Shown here one piece after another: positions 1-7,711 of a stretch of DNA of 33,515 bases. Positions within the stretch are counted from its first letter, which is position 1. Every line of letters begins with the position of its first letter. The notes under the pieces were generated by a model that saw nothing but the letters and a program-made list of their open reading frames with translations, did no database searches and was not told the origin of the DNA. This stretch comes from a virus. Made by a program: the position numbers and the translations under genes. The stretch covers positions 1 to 33,515 of IMG/VR virus record IMGVR_UViG_3300037333_000117, one strand, 5' to 3'.

Positions 1-193
1 TTTTACGAACTGAAAGCAAGGTTAATTGATAAAGCGCTTGCACGTGTCCATGGTGAGGTAATGAAGGTTTTGGCTGAAAAAATACGCAAGGGAAATACCC
101 GGGCAATAGAGCTTTATCTAAAGACAACTGGGCGGATAACTGAAAGACTGGAACTAAATGGAAGTCTTAACCTTGACGTTCAAAACAGGTTGC
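1..193. repeat. Terminal direct repeat, left copy
   Basis: Bases 1-193 are repeated at 33323-33515. The only difference seen is base 128 (C) against base 33450 (G), which changes a Thr codon to Ser in the small terminase. The reading frame of that gene continues across the junction, so the window is a circularly closed or terminally redundant genome. A true DTR and an assembly overlap of a circularly permuted genome cannot be told apart from sequence alone. Confidence 0.95.
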
Positions 194-234
194 TTGAAGT
201 TAAAAAGCGTTTAGAAGAAGACTCTAACAAATAA
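1..234 (+). CDS. terS: Terminase small subunit, 3' part (start lies at 33164)
   Basis: Frame 1 is open from the first base and ends with TAA at 232-234. It is the C-terminal 77 residues of the gene that starts at 33164. It is helical, with a region (GRITERLELNGSLNLDVQN) typical of small terminases just before the C-terminus, which is thought to contact the large subunit. The codon at 127-129 reads Thr here and Ser in the right-hand copy. Confidence 0.85.
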   Translation, partial: FYELKARLIDKALARVHGEVMKVLAEKIRKGNTRAIELYLKTTGRITERLELNGSLNLDVQNRLLEVKKRLEEDSNK

Positions 235-254
235 TAATTTGTTGTGGTGAGGAT

Positions 255-1712
255 TTGGCGAGAAGAAGAAAACTAAAGAGTGAACAACTTTTTGAGTTAT
301 ATGCCAACGTCCTAAGGCGGGCAAAATCCAGCCTGCCCGCCTTTTATCGTGCCTTTCTATCTGACGACACTCAATGGATTAAGCCCGCCGATTTTCATTA
401 TCAGATTTCTGATATTCTTCTTTACAGTAAGAAAAACTTTGCGGTGGAAGCCTTTAGGGAATCGGGAAAAAGCGAATATGTCTGCAAGGCTTTTCCGCTT
501 TATCGCCTTATGTTTCCGTCTTTAGAGTCGCTTTATATCGTTCTTATCTTGCGCAACCAGCGAAATGCAACTAAAAAACTGAAAGAAATTGCTGCCATTC
601 ACCAATCCGACCCTCTCTTTCAAATCAATGTTGCAAAAGTTGTTGAGCAGTCCGCTGAAGCATATGAAGTGGAGCTGAAAGATTGGGAAGGCTGTAAGGT
701 TCGGATTGAGGCTTATGGTAAAGGTGCAACGTTGAGAGGTATCAATTGGAACGGACGTCGCCCCGATATAATCATTATGGATGACGTTCAAGATTTTGAA
801 GATGCCCAAAGTGAGACTGTTTTAGAGAAGGATTGGGAATGGTTTTTGAGCGATGTTAAGCCTCTTGGAAAGCGCAGTAGGATTTTTATTATTGGGAATA
901 ATCTTGGTGAAAAATGCTTGATTGAGAGGATTTTTGAGCATGCAAAGGAATTGGAATTTGAGACCCTCAGGATTCCAGCGATAGACGAGAACGGTAATCC
1001 AACTTGGGCTGAGAAATTCAGCCTTGAATACCTTGAGAAGGAAAAAGAGGCTTACAGAAAGGCTGGCAAACTTGAGATTTGGTATCGTGAGCGTTTATGT
1101 CAGGCAATAGCTGGCGAAACACAGGTTTTTAGGCGTGAGTATTTCCACTACTATTCACCGAATGAAATTCCTCGTCTTATCCAAAATTGCAATGTTTATA
1201 TAACCGTTGACCTTGCGATTTCTGAAAAGGAAACGGCTGACTATACCGCCATCTGTGTTGTGGCGGTTGACAGCGAAAACAGATGGTATGTCTTAGATGT
1301 GATATATGGGCGATTCAATCCTTCCGAAACAATTGACAAAATTTTCTGGGCAGTCCAAAAATACCATCCAGTTTGTGTTGGGATAGAGAAGGTTCAATAT
1401 CAGGCGGCGCTTCAGCATTTCCTTGAAAAAGAGATGAGGCGAAGAAATGTATTCTTCCGCATAGAAGAGTTAAAGGCGCAAAAACAAAAAGAAATTCGCA
1501 TCAAAGCACTACAACCACGCTTTCAGCAGGGGCTTGTTTTGTTCCCAGATATTGCCGACTGGCTTGCGGAAATGGAAAGCGAATTACTTACTTTTCCAAA
1601 AGGGAAGCACGACGACCTAATTGACGCTTTAGCCTATACTGAACAAATCGCACAGCCGCCAGCATCAAGTATTAAGCAGAAAAAACCGATTCCATCTTGG
1701 AGGGCATTATGA
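255..1712 (+). CDS. terL: Terminase large subunit
   Basis: The motor and nuclease that packages DNA into the prohead through the portal. At 485 aa it has the usual two-domain layout. The N-terminal ATPase has a Walker A-like AFRESGKS at about 66-73 and a Walker B DIIIMDD at 171-177. The C-terminal RNase H-like nuclease has an acidic TVDLA (D319) and GKHDDLIDALAY near 450-461 (D453/D454). The start is a TTG at 255 behind GGTGAGG; no ATG lies near the N-terminus and the next Met comes after the Walker A motif. The stop overlaps the next gene as ATGA, so translation is probably coupled. Confidence 0.95.
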   Translation: MARRRKLKSEQLFELYANVLRRAKSSLPAFYRAFLSDDTQWIKPADFHYQISDILLYSKKNFAVEAFRESGKSEYVCKAFPLYRLMFPSLESLYIVLILRNQRNATKKLKEIAAIHQSDPLFQINVAKVVEQSAEAYEVELKDWEGCKVRIEAYGKGATLRGINWNGRRPDIIIMDDVQDFEDAQSETVLEKDWEWFLSDVKPLGKRSRIFIIGNNLGEKCLIERIFEHAKELEFETLRIPAIDENGNPTWAEKFSLEYLEKEKEAYRKAGKLEIWYRERLCQAIAGETQVFRREYFHYYSPNEIPRLIQNCNVYITVDLAISEKETADYTAICVVAVDSENRWYVLDVIYGRFNPSETIDKIFWAVQKYHPVCVGIEKVQYQAALQHFLEKEMRRRNVFFRIEELKAQKQKEIRIKALQPRFQQGLVLFPDIADWLAEMESELLTFPKGKHDDLIDALAYTEQIAQPPASSIKQKKPIPSWRAL

Positions 1713-2005
1713 AGGATTTCGAAAAGATTGCAGAAAAAATCAAAGAATTTGAGGCACTTGCAGAACAAGACGAGAAAGAACTTGAGCAAAAGCTCATGCG
1801 GGAAATAGAAAAAGCTGAGCACCACGACTGGAAAGCGTTTTTGGGATTTATCGCTATGGTCGTTTTGTTCGTAGCAGCATACATGTTTGAAGAATTTGGG
1901 CATATATTTGGCTCTGGCGTTTTGGCAGGTTGGGGATTTTTGGCATTTTTATTTGCTTTCGTTTCAATCATCAGAGAGGTGAAGGAGCGTAACGATGAGG
2001 ATTAA
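1709..2005 (+). CDS. Small membrane protein between terL and portal
   Basis: About 98 aa; family not recognised. Residues 1-40 are highly charged and helical, likely a coiled coil. They are followed by two hydrophobic segments (WKAFLGFIAMVVLFVAAYMF and one about 10 residues later), then a basic/acidic tail. A TTG lies in frame 12 bases upstream, but the ATG at 1709 has GGAGGG at the right distance and forms an ATGA overlap with the terL stop. It overlaps the portal start by 11 bases. Its place in the head operon suggests late expression; the membrane role is unknown. Confidence 0.75.
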   Translation: MKDFEKIAEKIKEFEALAEQDEKELEQKLMREIEKAEHHDWKAFLGFIAMVVLFVAAYMFEEFGHIFGSGVLAGWGFLAFLFAFVSIIREVKERNDED

Positions 2006-3881
2006 TCAAGAGGCAATTCTCTCAAAAGTTCAACAGGACATTCAGCAAGCTGAGGCTTATTATCAGTCTTACATAGAGCCGAAAGTTTTAGAGCGTTACC
2101 AACTTTATAACGCCGACAAAGAATACTACAAGCAAAAATTTCCAAAACTTTCTAACCGTTCAAGCGTAACTTCAACCGATATTGCCGACACGATAGAATG
2201 GGCATTGCCTTCACTAATCCGCATATTCTTCGGCTCTGAGGACGTTGTTAGTATTAAGGGGCGGACGGCTGAGGATGATAGACAAGCTGAAGTAATGCAG
2301 AAGCTAATTAATTTTCAGATTCAGCGCCTTAATCCTGGTTTTATGATTTTCTACCGCTGGTTTAAGGACGCAATGATAACGGGATTGGGAATCGTAAAAT
2401 GCTACTGGGATAGGGATATTGAGGAAGATGTAAAAGAGGACTACTTTAGCGCTGAGGGCTTACAAATCCTTTCACAAGACCCAAGAATTGAGGTTTTGAG
2501 TGCTGAGCTTGAGGGCGCTTATTATCGTGTGAAATACAAAATTAAACGTTTGAAAAAGAATCAGCCTGTTTTAGAGAACGTCCCGACTTCTGAGTTTATC
2601 TTTAATCCCAACGCCTTGAATATTAAAGATTCACCTTTCGTTGCCCATCGCAAATTAGTAACTGCCGACTACTTGAGGCGCAAAGCCAAAGAAGGCTGGT
2701 ATGACAAAGAGGCGGTTGAGAAAGCAATAGAAGGTGGTGGTAACGAGAAATACACCGATAGCGTAGAAACCTACCTAAAGCCGTTTAAAACTGAATTCAC
2801 CAATCCGCCTGATAGCGCAAGGCGTCAATTTTTGCTTTATGAGTGTTATACGCAGTATGACATCAACGGTGACGGCTTGCTTGAAAACGTAATTATTACT
2901 GTTTGTAATGGACAAATTTTAAGGATTGTGGAAAACATATACGGCAGACCGCCGTTTTTTGTAATAAGCCCGATTTTAGAACCTTACCAAATTTGGGGCA
3001 AGTCTTTCGCCGATATCCTTCAGGATATTCAGGATATTAAGACTGCACTTATCCGTCAATTAATTGTGAATATCGGGCTTAACAATGACCCCAAGATGTT
3101 TATTGATGAAAAAGTCGTAAACATAGACGACTTGCTTAATGATGCTGCTTTTGTAAGAGTTGAGGGCAACCCAGGTGCAGCAGTTGTGCCGTTTCCAATC
3201 CGCCCATTAGCACCGTGGACGTATAACTTTTTGGAATATTGGGAGGAGTTAAAGCAGAATAGGACAGGAATAACCAAGTATACGCAAGGACTTGATTCCA
3301 AGGCGCTCAACCATACAGCAACCGGAATTCAACTTATAATGAATGCTTCTAACCAACGCCTTGAACTTATTGCCCGCATTTTTGCCGAAACAGGTATAAA
3401 AGACCTGTTTGACTTCCTTGTTTACCTCAATCAGCGATTTATTGACCAAGAAACCGTTGTTAGACTTACAAATGAAGACCTAATTATTCATCCTGACGAC
3501 CTTAAGGGTGAGTTTGACCTAATTGTTAATGCTGGTGTTGGAGCGGGAGTAAAAGAAACAACACTTCAAAACCTTCAGACCTTGCTTTCTATGTATCCGC
3601 AACTTATTCAGCTTGGTATTGTTACACCGAAAAACGTTTACAATGCGATGAAGAAATATATTGAAACACTTGGATTTAAGAATGTTGACGACTTTATTAC
3701 GCCACCTAATACTGGAGGGATGAATGCAGGAGAAGTTAGTGCAGGAATACCTCAGGGGATTGCGGGCGCAGGAGCAGTTACAGGACTTCCGCAATCTTCT
3801 GGAAGCGTGCAGGCAGGAGATATACAAGGAATGGCAGAACAGCAACCCGGAAGAATGGGAATACCTGAGGGCGGAACTTAA
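1995..3881 (+). CDS. Portal protein (P22/SU10-like head-to-tail connector)
   Basis: Forms the dodecameric channel at one capsid vertex through which DNA is packaged and ejected. At 628 aa it fits podovirus portals of the P22 type. It sits after terL and before the scaffold, the standard order. Visible landmarks are the N-terminal helical region with TDIADTIEWALPSLIRIFFG (residues about 61-80) and a long central region with NKTGITKYTQ-like text (RTGITKYTQGLDSKALNHTA at about 422-441), typical of this family. The last 50 residues are Gly/Gln rich and are also read in another frame by the next gene. RBS GAGAGGTGAAGGAG precedes the ATG. Confidence 0.88.
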   Translation: MRINQEAILSKVQQDIQQAEAYYQSYIEPKVLERYQLYNADKEYYKQKFPKLSNRSSVTSTDIADTIEWALPSLIRIFFGSEDVVSIKGRTAEDDRQAEVMQKLINFQIQRLNPGFMIFYRWFKDAMITGLGIVKCYWDRDIEEDVKEDYFSAEGLQILSQDPRIEVLSAELEGAYYRVKYKIKRLKKNQPVLENVPTSEFIFNPNALNIKDSPFVAHRKLVTADYLRRKAKEGWYDKEAVEKAIEGGGNEKYTDSVETYLKPFKTEFTNPPDSARRQFLLYECYTQYDINGDGLLENVIITVCNGQILRIVENIYGRPPFFVISPILEPYQIWGKSFADILQDIQDIKTALIRQLIVNIGLNNDPKMFIDEKVVNIDDLLNDAAFVRVEGNPGAAVVPFPIRPLAPWTYNFLEYWEELKQNRTGITKYTQGLDSKALNHTATGIQLIMNASNQRLELIARIFAETGIKDLFDFLVYLNQRFIDQETVVRLTNEDLIIHPDDLKGEFDLIVNAGVGAGVKETTLQNLQTLLSMYPQLIQLGIVTPKNVYNAMKKYIETLGFKNVDDFITPPNTGGMNAGEVSAGIPQGIAGAGAVTGLPQSSGSVQAGDIQGMAEQQPGRMGIPEGGT

Positions 3882-3978
3882 TGTTTTGAGTAAATTAGAG
3901 AGGATTTTTAACAAATGGATTGCTGACGGTAAGGTTGTAAAAGAGAGGATAGAAAAAGAGGCTGGTTCACAAAAATGA
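3724..3978 (+). CDS. Small helical protein overlapping the portal 3' end
   Basis: 84 aa, function unknown. The protein is charged and helical (WEYLRAELNVLSKLERIFNK near the middle) and looks like the short proteins many phages carry between portal and scaffold. The ATG at 3724 has GGAGGG 4 bases upstream. The first 158 bases are shared with the portal gene in a different frame, so this stretch codes twice. A later start (TTG near 3889) would avoid the overlap but would lose the helical N-terminal half. It is probably a head-assembly accessory. Confidence 0.6.
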   Translation: MQEKLVQEYLRGLRAQEQLQDFRNLLEACRQEIYKEWQNSNPEEWEYLRAELNVLSKLERIFNKWIADGKVVKERIEKEAGSQK

Positions 3979-4030
3979 GATTGACTTTTAAGGAAAATTG
4001 TTTAAAGATAAAGGCTAAAGGAGGAAGAAG

Positions 4031-5053
4031 ATGGAAGAAATGAAAAACGGGACTCTTGCGGCAGAGCAGGAGCAACCCGTAGAGACGCAACAAACAGCAG
4101 AAACACAAGCAGAACCACAGTTTAGGCTCACAGAAGACGGCTCTATTGACGGCGATTTTTCTGATTGGGGACTCACCGAAGGCGAAAAGCCCGAGAGTGA
4201 GCAACCCAAACAGGAAGAAGAACAGCCGAAGTATTACACCAAAGAGGAAATTGAGCAATTAGGCATTGACAAACTTGACCCCAATCGCATTCCGCCTGAG
4301 CTTTTGCCGTTTTACAAGTCAATGCAGGCGGATTATACACGCAAAACACAGGCTTTAGCGGAGGAAAGAAAGGCAGTTGAAAGGCTTCTGGACAAGGCTT
4401 TAAGCCACCCAGAGCTTGCAAAAGAGTTTATGGGCGACCCCGAACTTGTCCAGCTTGCACAAAAGCACCCCGAATTGGGGCAAAAATTGCAGGCTGTAAG
4501 CCAAATGGCACAGCCAGAGCAACCTAAAAACCAGTTTGAACTAATTGCTGAGCAAGCTAAAAGGGCAGTTGAGCAAGAATTGGGCGAGGAATTCGATGAA
4601 TTTAACCCTACTCATATGGCTGCACTTGCCGTAAAAGTGCAGGAAATTCAACAGCAATTTGCAAGACAGCAAGCGGTTCACCAAAAACTTGCAGAATTAC
4701 AGGCTTCTGAGCCACATTTTGCCGAAATTGACCGATATGCTGAACAAAAATTAAGCCAGATGCCTTACGCTGAGGCAGTAAAAATCTTAAATGCAATGCA
4801 AACTGGTGATATTGACACACTTTTGAACTTCTGGAACCAATGCCGTCAAGAGTGGTATAACCAGAATCTTGGGCAGAAACAGGAAACTCAACCACAACCC
4901 CAGCCTCAAAAACTTCAAGTTGCTACACCACCACCTGTTGAAAGCGCTGGAAAAGGTGAAGTTGAGACAAAACCAGCTATAACACCGCACGATTTTGCTT
5001 ATATGAGCGACGACGAGAAAGCTCAAGCGTTAATTAAATTAGGACTTGTTTAA
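4031..5053 (+). CDS. Scaffolding protein
   Basis: 340 aa, very rich in Gln and Glu, with disordered N-terminal and Pro/Gln-rich C-terminal linkers around a long helical middle (about 95-265). It ends in a short predicted helix (DDEKAQALIKLGLV). This composition and its position directly before the major capsid gene fit an internal scaffold that guides prohead assembly and leaves before or during packaging. AGGAGG lies 7 bases before the ATG. The identification rests on context and composition, not on catalytic motifs. No protease is seen nearby. Confidence 0.8.
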   Translation: MEEMKNGTLAAEQEQPVETQQTAETQAEPQFRLTEDGSIDGDFSDWGLTEGEKPESEQPKQEEEQPKYYTKEEIEQLGIDKLDPNRIPPELLPFYKSMQADYTRKTQALAEERKAVERLLDKALSHPELAKEFMGDPELVQLAQKHPELGQKLQAVSQMAQPEQPKNQFELIAEQAKRAVEQELGEEFDEFNPTHMAALAVKVQEIQQQFARQQAVHQKLAELQASEPHFAEIDRYAEQKLSQMPYAEAVKILNAMQTGDIDTLLNFWNQCRQEWYNQNLGQKQETQPQPQPQKLQVATPPPVESAGKGEVETKPAITPHDFAYMSDDEKAQALIKLGLV

Positions 5054-5064
5054 GGAGGTAAACG

Positions 5065-5943
5065 ATGGCATACGAAACAACTTATACTGCCGTTGGAAAT
5101 AGAGAAGACTTATCCGATATAATCACTAACATTTCCCCAACCCAAACACCTATTTACTCTTTAATTGGCAGAACTGTCGCAAAAGCTACTTATCACGAGT
5201 GGCTTGAAGATGAGCTTGCTGCTCCGGGTGCTAACGCACAGGTAGAAGGAGCTGATTTCTCTGGTATTATTCAAGCACCAACAGCAAGGGTTAGAAAAGG
5301 AAACTACACTCAAATCTTCAGCAAGGGTTACGGTGTTTCTGGAACTCAAGAGGTTGTTCTCAAGGCTGGTATTAAGTCTGAAATTGCCTACCAGATGGCT
5401 AAGGCAATGAAGGAAATTGCCAGAGACGTTGAATATGCAATTATTACAAACGCTGCTGCGGTTGCTGGTGATGCTACAACCGCAAGGCAGATGGGCGGAA
5501 TTCCTGCCTTCGTAACAACCAACGTGACCGATGCTGGTGGAGTTGCTCTAACTGAGGATATGCTTAACGATGCTATTCAGGCATCTTGGAAAGCTGGCGG
5601 TGAGCCTGACACAGTAGTTGTTTCAGGTAAGAACAAGAGGGCGATTTCTGGCTTTACTGCTGGCGTAACAAAAACTGTTTCTGCTGACGATAAGAGACTT
5701 ATAGCAGCAGTTGATGTTTATGAGTCTGATTTTGGAATGGTTAAGATAATTGCTGACAGATGGATGCCTGACACTGACCTCTTTGTGCTTGATAAGTCTT
5801 ACCTCAAGGTTGCTTACCTTAGACCATTCAAGCAAGAAGAAGTTGCTAAGACTGGTGATAGAACTGAGAAGGTTATTGTTGGTGAACTTACTCTTGAGGT
5901 TAGGGCAGAGAAAGCACAAGCAAGGATTACAAACCTTGGCTAA
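5065..5943 (+). CDS. Major capsid protein (SU10/DUF5309-like, HK97 fold expected)
   Basis: 292 aa shell protein. The N-terminus has the ISPTQTPIYSLIG pattern of the SU10-type capsid family, followed by a DVEYAIITNAA spine-helix-like segment near 125-135 and VVVSGKNKRAISGF near 183-196, both usual for this group. It has one of the strongest ribosome binding sites in the window (AAGGAGGTAAACG), as expected for the most abundant virion protein, and codon use is slightly biased towards GCT/GTT. It follows the scaffold by 11 bases. Confidence 0.9.
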   Translation: MAYETTYTAVGNREDLSDIITNISPTQTPIYSLIGRTVAKATYHEWLEDELAAPGANAQVEGADFSGIIQAPTARVRKGNYTQIFSKGYGVSGTQEVVLKAGIKSEIAYQMAKAMKEIARDVEYAIITNAAAVAGDATTARQMGGIPAFVTTNVTDAGGVALTEDMLNDAIQASWKAGGEPDTVVVSGKNKRAISGFTAGVTKTVSADDKRLIAAVDVYESDFGMVKIIADRWMPDTDLFVLDKSYLKVAYLRPFKQEEVAKTGDRTEKVIVGELTLEVRAEKAQARITNLG

Positions 5944-5958
5944 TTGATGGGGTGAACA

Positions 5959-6198
5959 ATGGCTAAAGCTAACGTAATAGCACAAAATTCAATGACCCAG
6001 AAGCCGAATGCTTATATATCCGGGCTTATAGGCTACGACTCTGCTGACTACGGCGGAGGTTTTCTCAATTATACACCGCCGACACCTGACGGCGATTTTG
6101 ACATCAGAATTGCAATTGACACAAACGCCACGACTCCCGGAAAACGCCTCTATGTTTACGCAGGCGGAAGCTGGCATTACGTTGACTTGACGGGGTAG
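5959..6198 (+). CDS. Small structural protein after the capsid gene, unknown
   Basis: 79 aa, not recognised. It is rich in Gly, Tyr, Asp and Thr with a C-terminal RLYVYAGGSWHYVDLTG, a beta-type ending common in phage surface or head-decoration proteins. GGGGTGAAC precedes the ATG. It sits between the capsid gene and head-completion genes, so a capsid-associated role is an inference from place only. Confidence 0.65.
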   Translation: MAKANVIAQNSMTQKPNAYISGLIGYDSADYGGGFLNYTPPTPDGDFDIRIAIDTNATTPGKRLYVYAGGSWHYVDLTG

Positions 6199-6201
6199 TT
6201 G

Positions 6202-6471
6202 ATGCTTAAAGGGTTTGTTTTTGATTATGACACAAAAACTGGAAAAGTAGAACTAAGGCGGACGGTTGACCTGTCCGCCTTTCTTTATTCTAACTACCAA
6301 GAGCGTAAATTAATTGGTAGGGGTTTTTCTAAAGGTGGCAATCTAAGAAAAATCGGTTCTATCCCCGTTGATGTTTTGATAAAGCACGGTATAGATATTC
6401 ATGACGACAACGCAATCAGAAAGTTTTTAAGAGAGCATCCTGAATATAGATGTTCTGAGGGGGCAATATAA
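6202..6471 (+). CDS. Conserved-looking head-region protein, unknown
   Basis: 89 aa. The C-terminal half (IPVDVLIKHGIDIHDD then FLREHPEYR) looks like a motif seen in proteins encoded after capsid genes in several phage groups; I know no function. A TTG directly precedes the chosen ATG and a weak GGGG lies upstream. It begins 4 bases after the previous stop and its own TAA overlaps the next ATG by one base, so it is translated as part of the head operon. Confidence 0.7.
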   Translation: MLKGFVFDYDTKTGKVELRRTVDLSAFLYSNYQERKLIGRGFSKGGNLRKIGSIPVDVLIKHGIDIHDDNAIRKFLREHPEYRCSEGAI

Positions 6472-6764
6472 TGGAAGTTTTTATACCGCAGAGAATTGTT
6501 AAAACTTACTCTATTGCTGCAGCTGGAAGTATATCCGACACAATTGATGTTAATTTTGAAGTTTCAAAAGTTAATGTTACCGCTGGTGCAGATGTTACGG
6601 CGACACTAACTTTTGGCGGCAAGGATTATGCTACATCTTTTGATGTGGTATCTGACTTTGGGAAACCTTGTAGAGGTGATATTTCTGTTTCTGCTTCTAA
6701 TGCAGGGGCTGCGGCGGAAACCTTGACAATTGAGATTTTAGGTTGCTTACAGGAGCGCAGGTAA
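6471..6764 (+). CDS. Beta-rich small structural protein
   Basis: 97 aa, dominated by Val, Thr, Ala and Gly with alternating hydrophobic residues (KVNVTAGADVTATLTFGG), so probably a small beta sandwich. No known family was recognised; an Ig-like or decoration-type capsid accessory is possible. It overlaps its neighbours by one base on each side (TAATG), with GAGGGGG upstream of its start. Confidence 0.65.
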   Translation: MEVFIPQRIVKTYSIAAAGSISDTIDVNFEVSKVNVTAGADVTATLTFGGKDYATSFDVVSDFGKPCRGDISVSASNAGAAAETLTIEILGCLQERR

Positions 6765-7081
6765 TGCTAATGAAAAAACCCGAAAATTTAAAAACTGCAC
6801 ATTTTGTTTGCGGAATCAATGTTTTAAACAAAGATGTTGTTAATATTCCAGAGCACCTTGTTAATATCTTTAAAAACCTTGGTTTTAAAGAGGTGAACAA
6901 TGGCACAGAAATGGATTCAGGAAATAGAGATAAAGAAGGGAGCGTTACACAGGCAATTGGGAATTCCAAAAGACCAGCCGATTCCGATGAGCTTGCTGGA
7001 CAAAATACTCTTATCAAAACCAGGCGACGTGATAACTTACGTCGTAAACGGAGAAAAGAAAAAAATAAAAGTAACTCCTAA
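6764..7081 (+). CDS. Small head-region protein whose tail overlaps the next gene
   Basis: 105 aa if read to its stop. The first 46 residues look like a genuine small protein (INVLNKDVVNIPEHLVNIFK then LGFKEV) and are preceded by AGGAGCG. From 6900 the frame runs through the next gene and gives a low-complexity, Arg/Lys-rich tail (RRRDNLRRKRRKEK) that looks like a by-product of the other frame. The stop at 7081 may be secondary, with the ancestral stop lost. Function unknown. Confidence 0.5.
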   Translation: MLMKKPENLKTAHFVCGINVLNKDVVNIPEHLVNIFKNLGFKEVNNGTEMDSGNRDKEGSVTQAIGNSKRPADSDELAGQNTLIKTRRRDNLRRKRRKEKNKSNS

Positions 7082-7133
7082 ACTTTTAAAACGTGCAAGG
7101 CTTGCAAAAACATTTAAGGAAATGAATAAATGA
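6900..7133 (+). CDS. Small conserved phage protein, basic
   Basis: 77 aa. The pattern IEIKKGALHRQLGIPKDQPI followed by a Lys-rich C-terminus (KVTPKLLKRARLAKTFKEMN) resembles a small protein found in many phage head regions; role unknown, perhaps DNA or capsid binding given its basic charge. GAGGTGAAC lies before the ATG at 6900, which supports independent initiation. The first 182 bases are also open in the frame of the preceding gene. The stop overlaps the next ATG as ATGA. Confidence 0.75.
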   Translation: MAQKWIQEIEIKKGALHRQLGIPKDQPIPMSLLDKILLSKPGDVITYVVNGEKKKIKVTPKLLKRARLAKTFKEMNK

Positions 7134-7708
7134 CAGTAGGCGAGCTTTTAGACCAAATCAGGTATATGATTAACGATAGAGATAAACTTGAATATACGGA
7201 TAACGAGCTTATTAACTATCTTAACCAAGCACAGGACTATATAGCCAACACCTGTATAAACCACCAATATAAAGGCTTTCTAAAAACTACAACTTTAACG
7301 CTAACTGATGGCGTTGCGACGTTGCCAGATGATTTTGTTGTAGAAAGTGCTTTATATGCTGGTGACCCACCAAGAAATCTTTTGCCGATAGCACCAGGAA
7401 CACCAATAGAAGCAAATAGCTATGTTTACAGAATAACTGGCAACCAGTTAGAAAGCGACCAAGATACGATAACACTTGTTTATTACAGCTATCCTCAACA
7501 ATACTTTAATACAACTGACACAATAAACCTACCGCCTCAATTCATAAACCTCTTGCGTGAAATAACAGTTTTCCTTGCCCTTAATAGGAATGAGTTTAAT
7601 ACTTCGGTTGAGCAACAGCTTTCTGTTTTGTATGAGCAAAAACTCTTGAAGCTAATTAGCAACTATGGGCTTGCTACCGTGCCTTTAAACCTACCTTTTT
7701 GGGTGTAA
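7130..7708 (+). CDS. Head-tail adaptor / connector protein
   Basis: 192 aa. An N-terminal helical start (TVGELLDQIRYMINDRDK) and a YTDNELINYLNQAQDYIAN segment are typical of phage adaptor proteins of the P22 gp4 / T7 gp11 type, which dock under the portal ring and receive the tail hub. A beta-rich middle (TTTLTLTDGVATLPDDFV) and a helical C-terminus follow. It is placed between the head genes and the large tail hub gene, as in other podoviruses. Translation is coupled to the previous gene by ATGA. Confidence 0.75.
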   Translation: MTVGELLDQIRYMINDRDKLEYTDNELINYLNQAQDYIANTCINHQYKGFLKTTTLTLTDGVATLPDDFVVESALYAGDPPRNLLPIAPGTPIEANSYVYRITGNQLESDQDTITLVYYSYPQQYFNTTDTINLPPQFINLLREITVFLALNRNEFNTSVEQQLSVLYEQKLLKLISNYGLATVPLNLPFWV

Positions 7709-7711
7709 TGA

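Noticed and set aside
3519-3914. 131-aa - strand frame opposite the portal 3' end
   Set aside because: Ser/Cys/Arg-rich shadow with no binding site; two + strand genes already account for the region.
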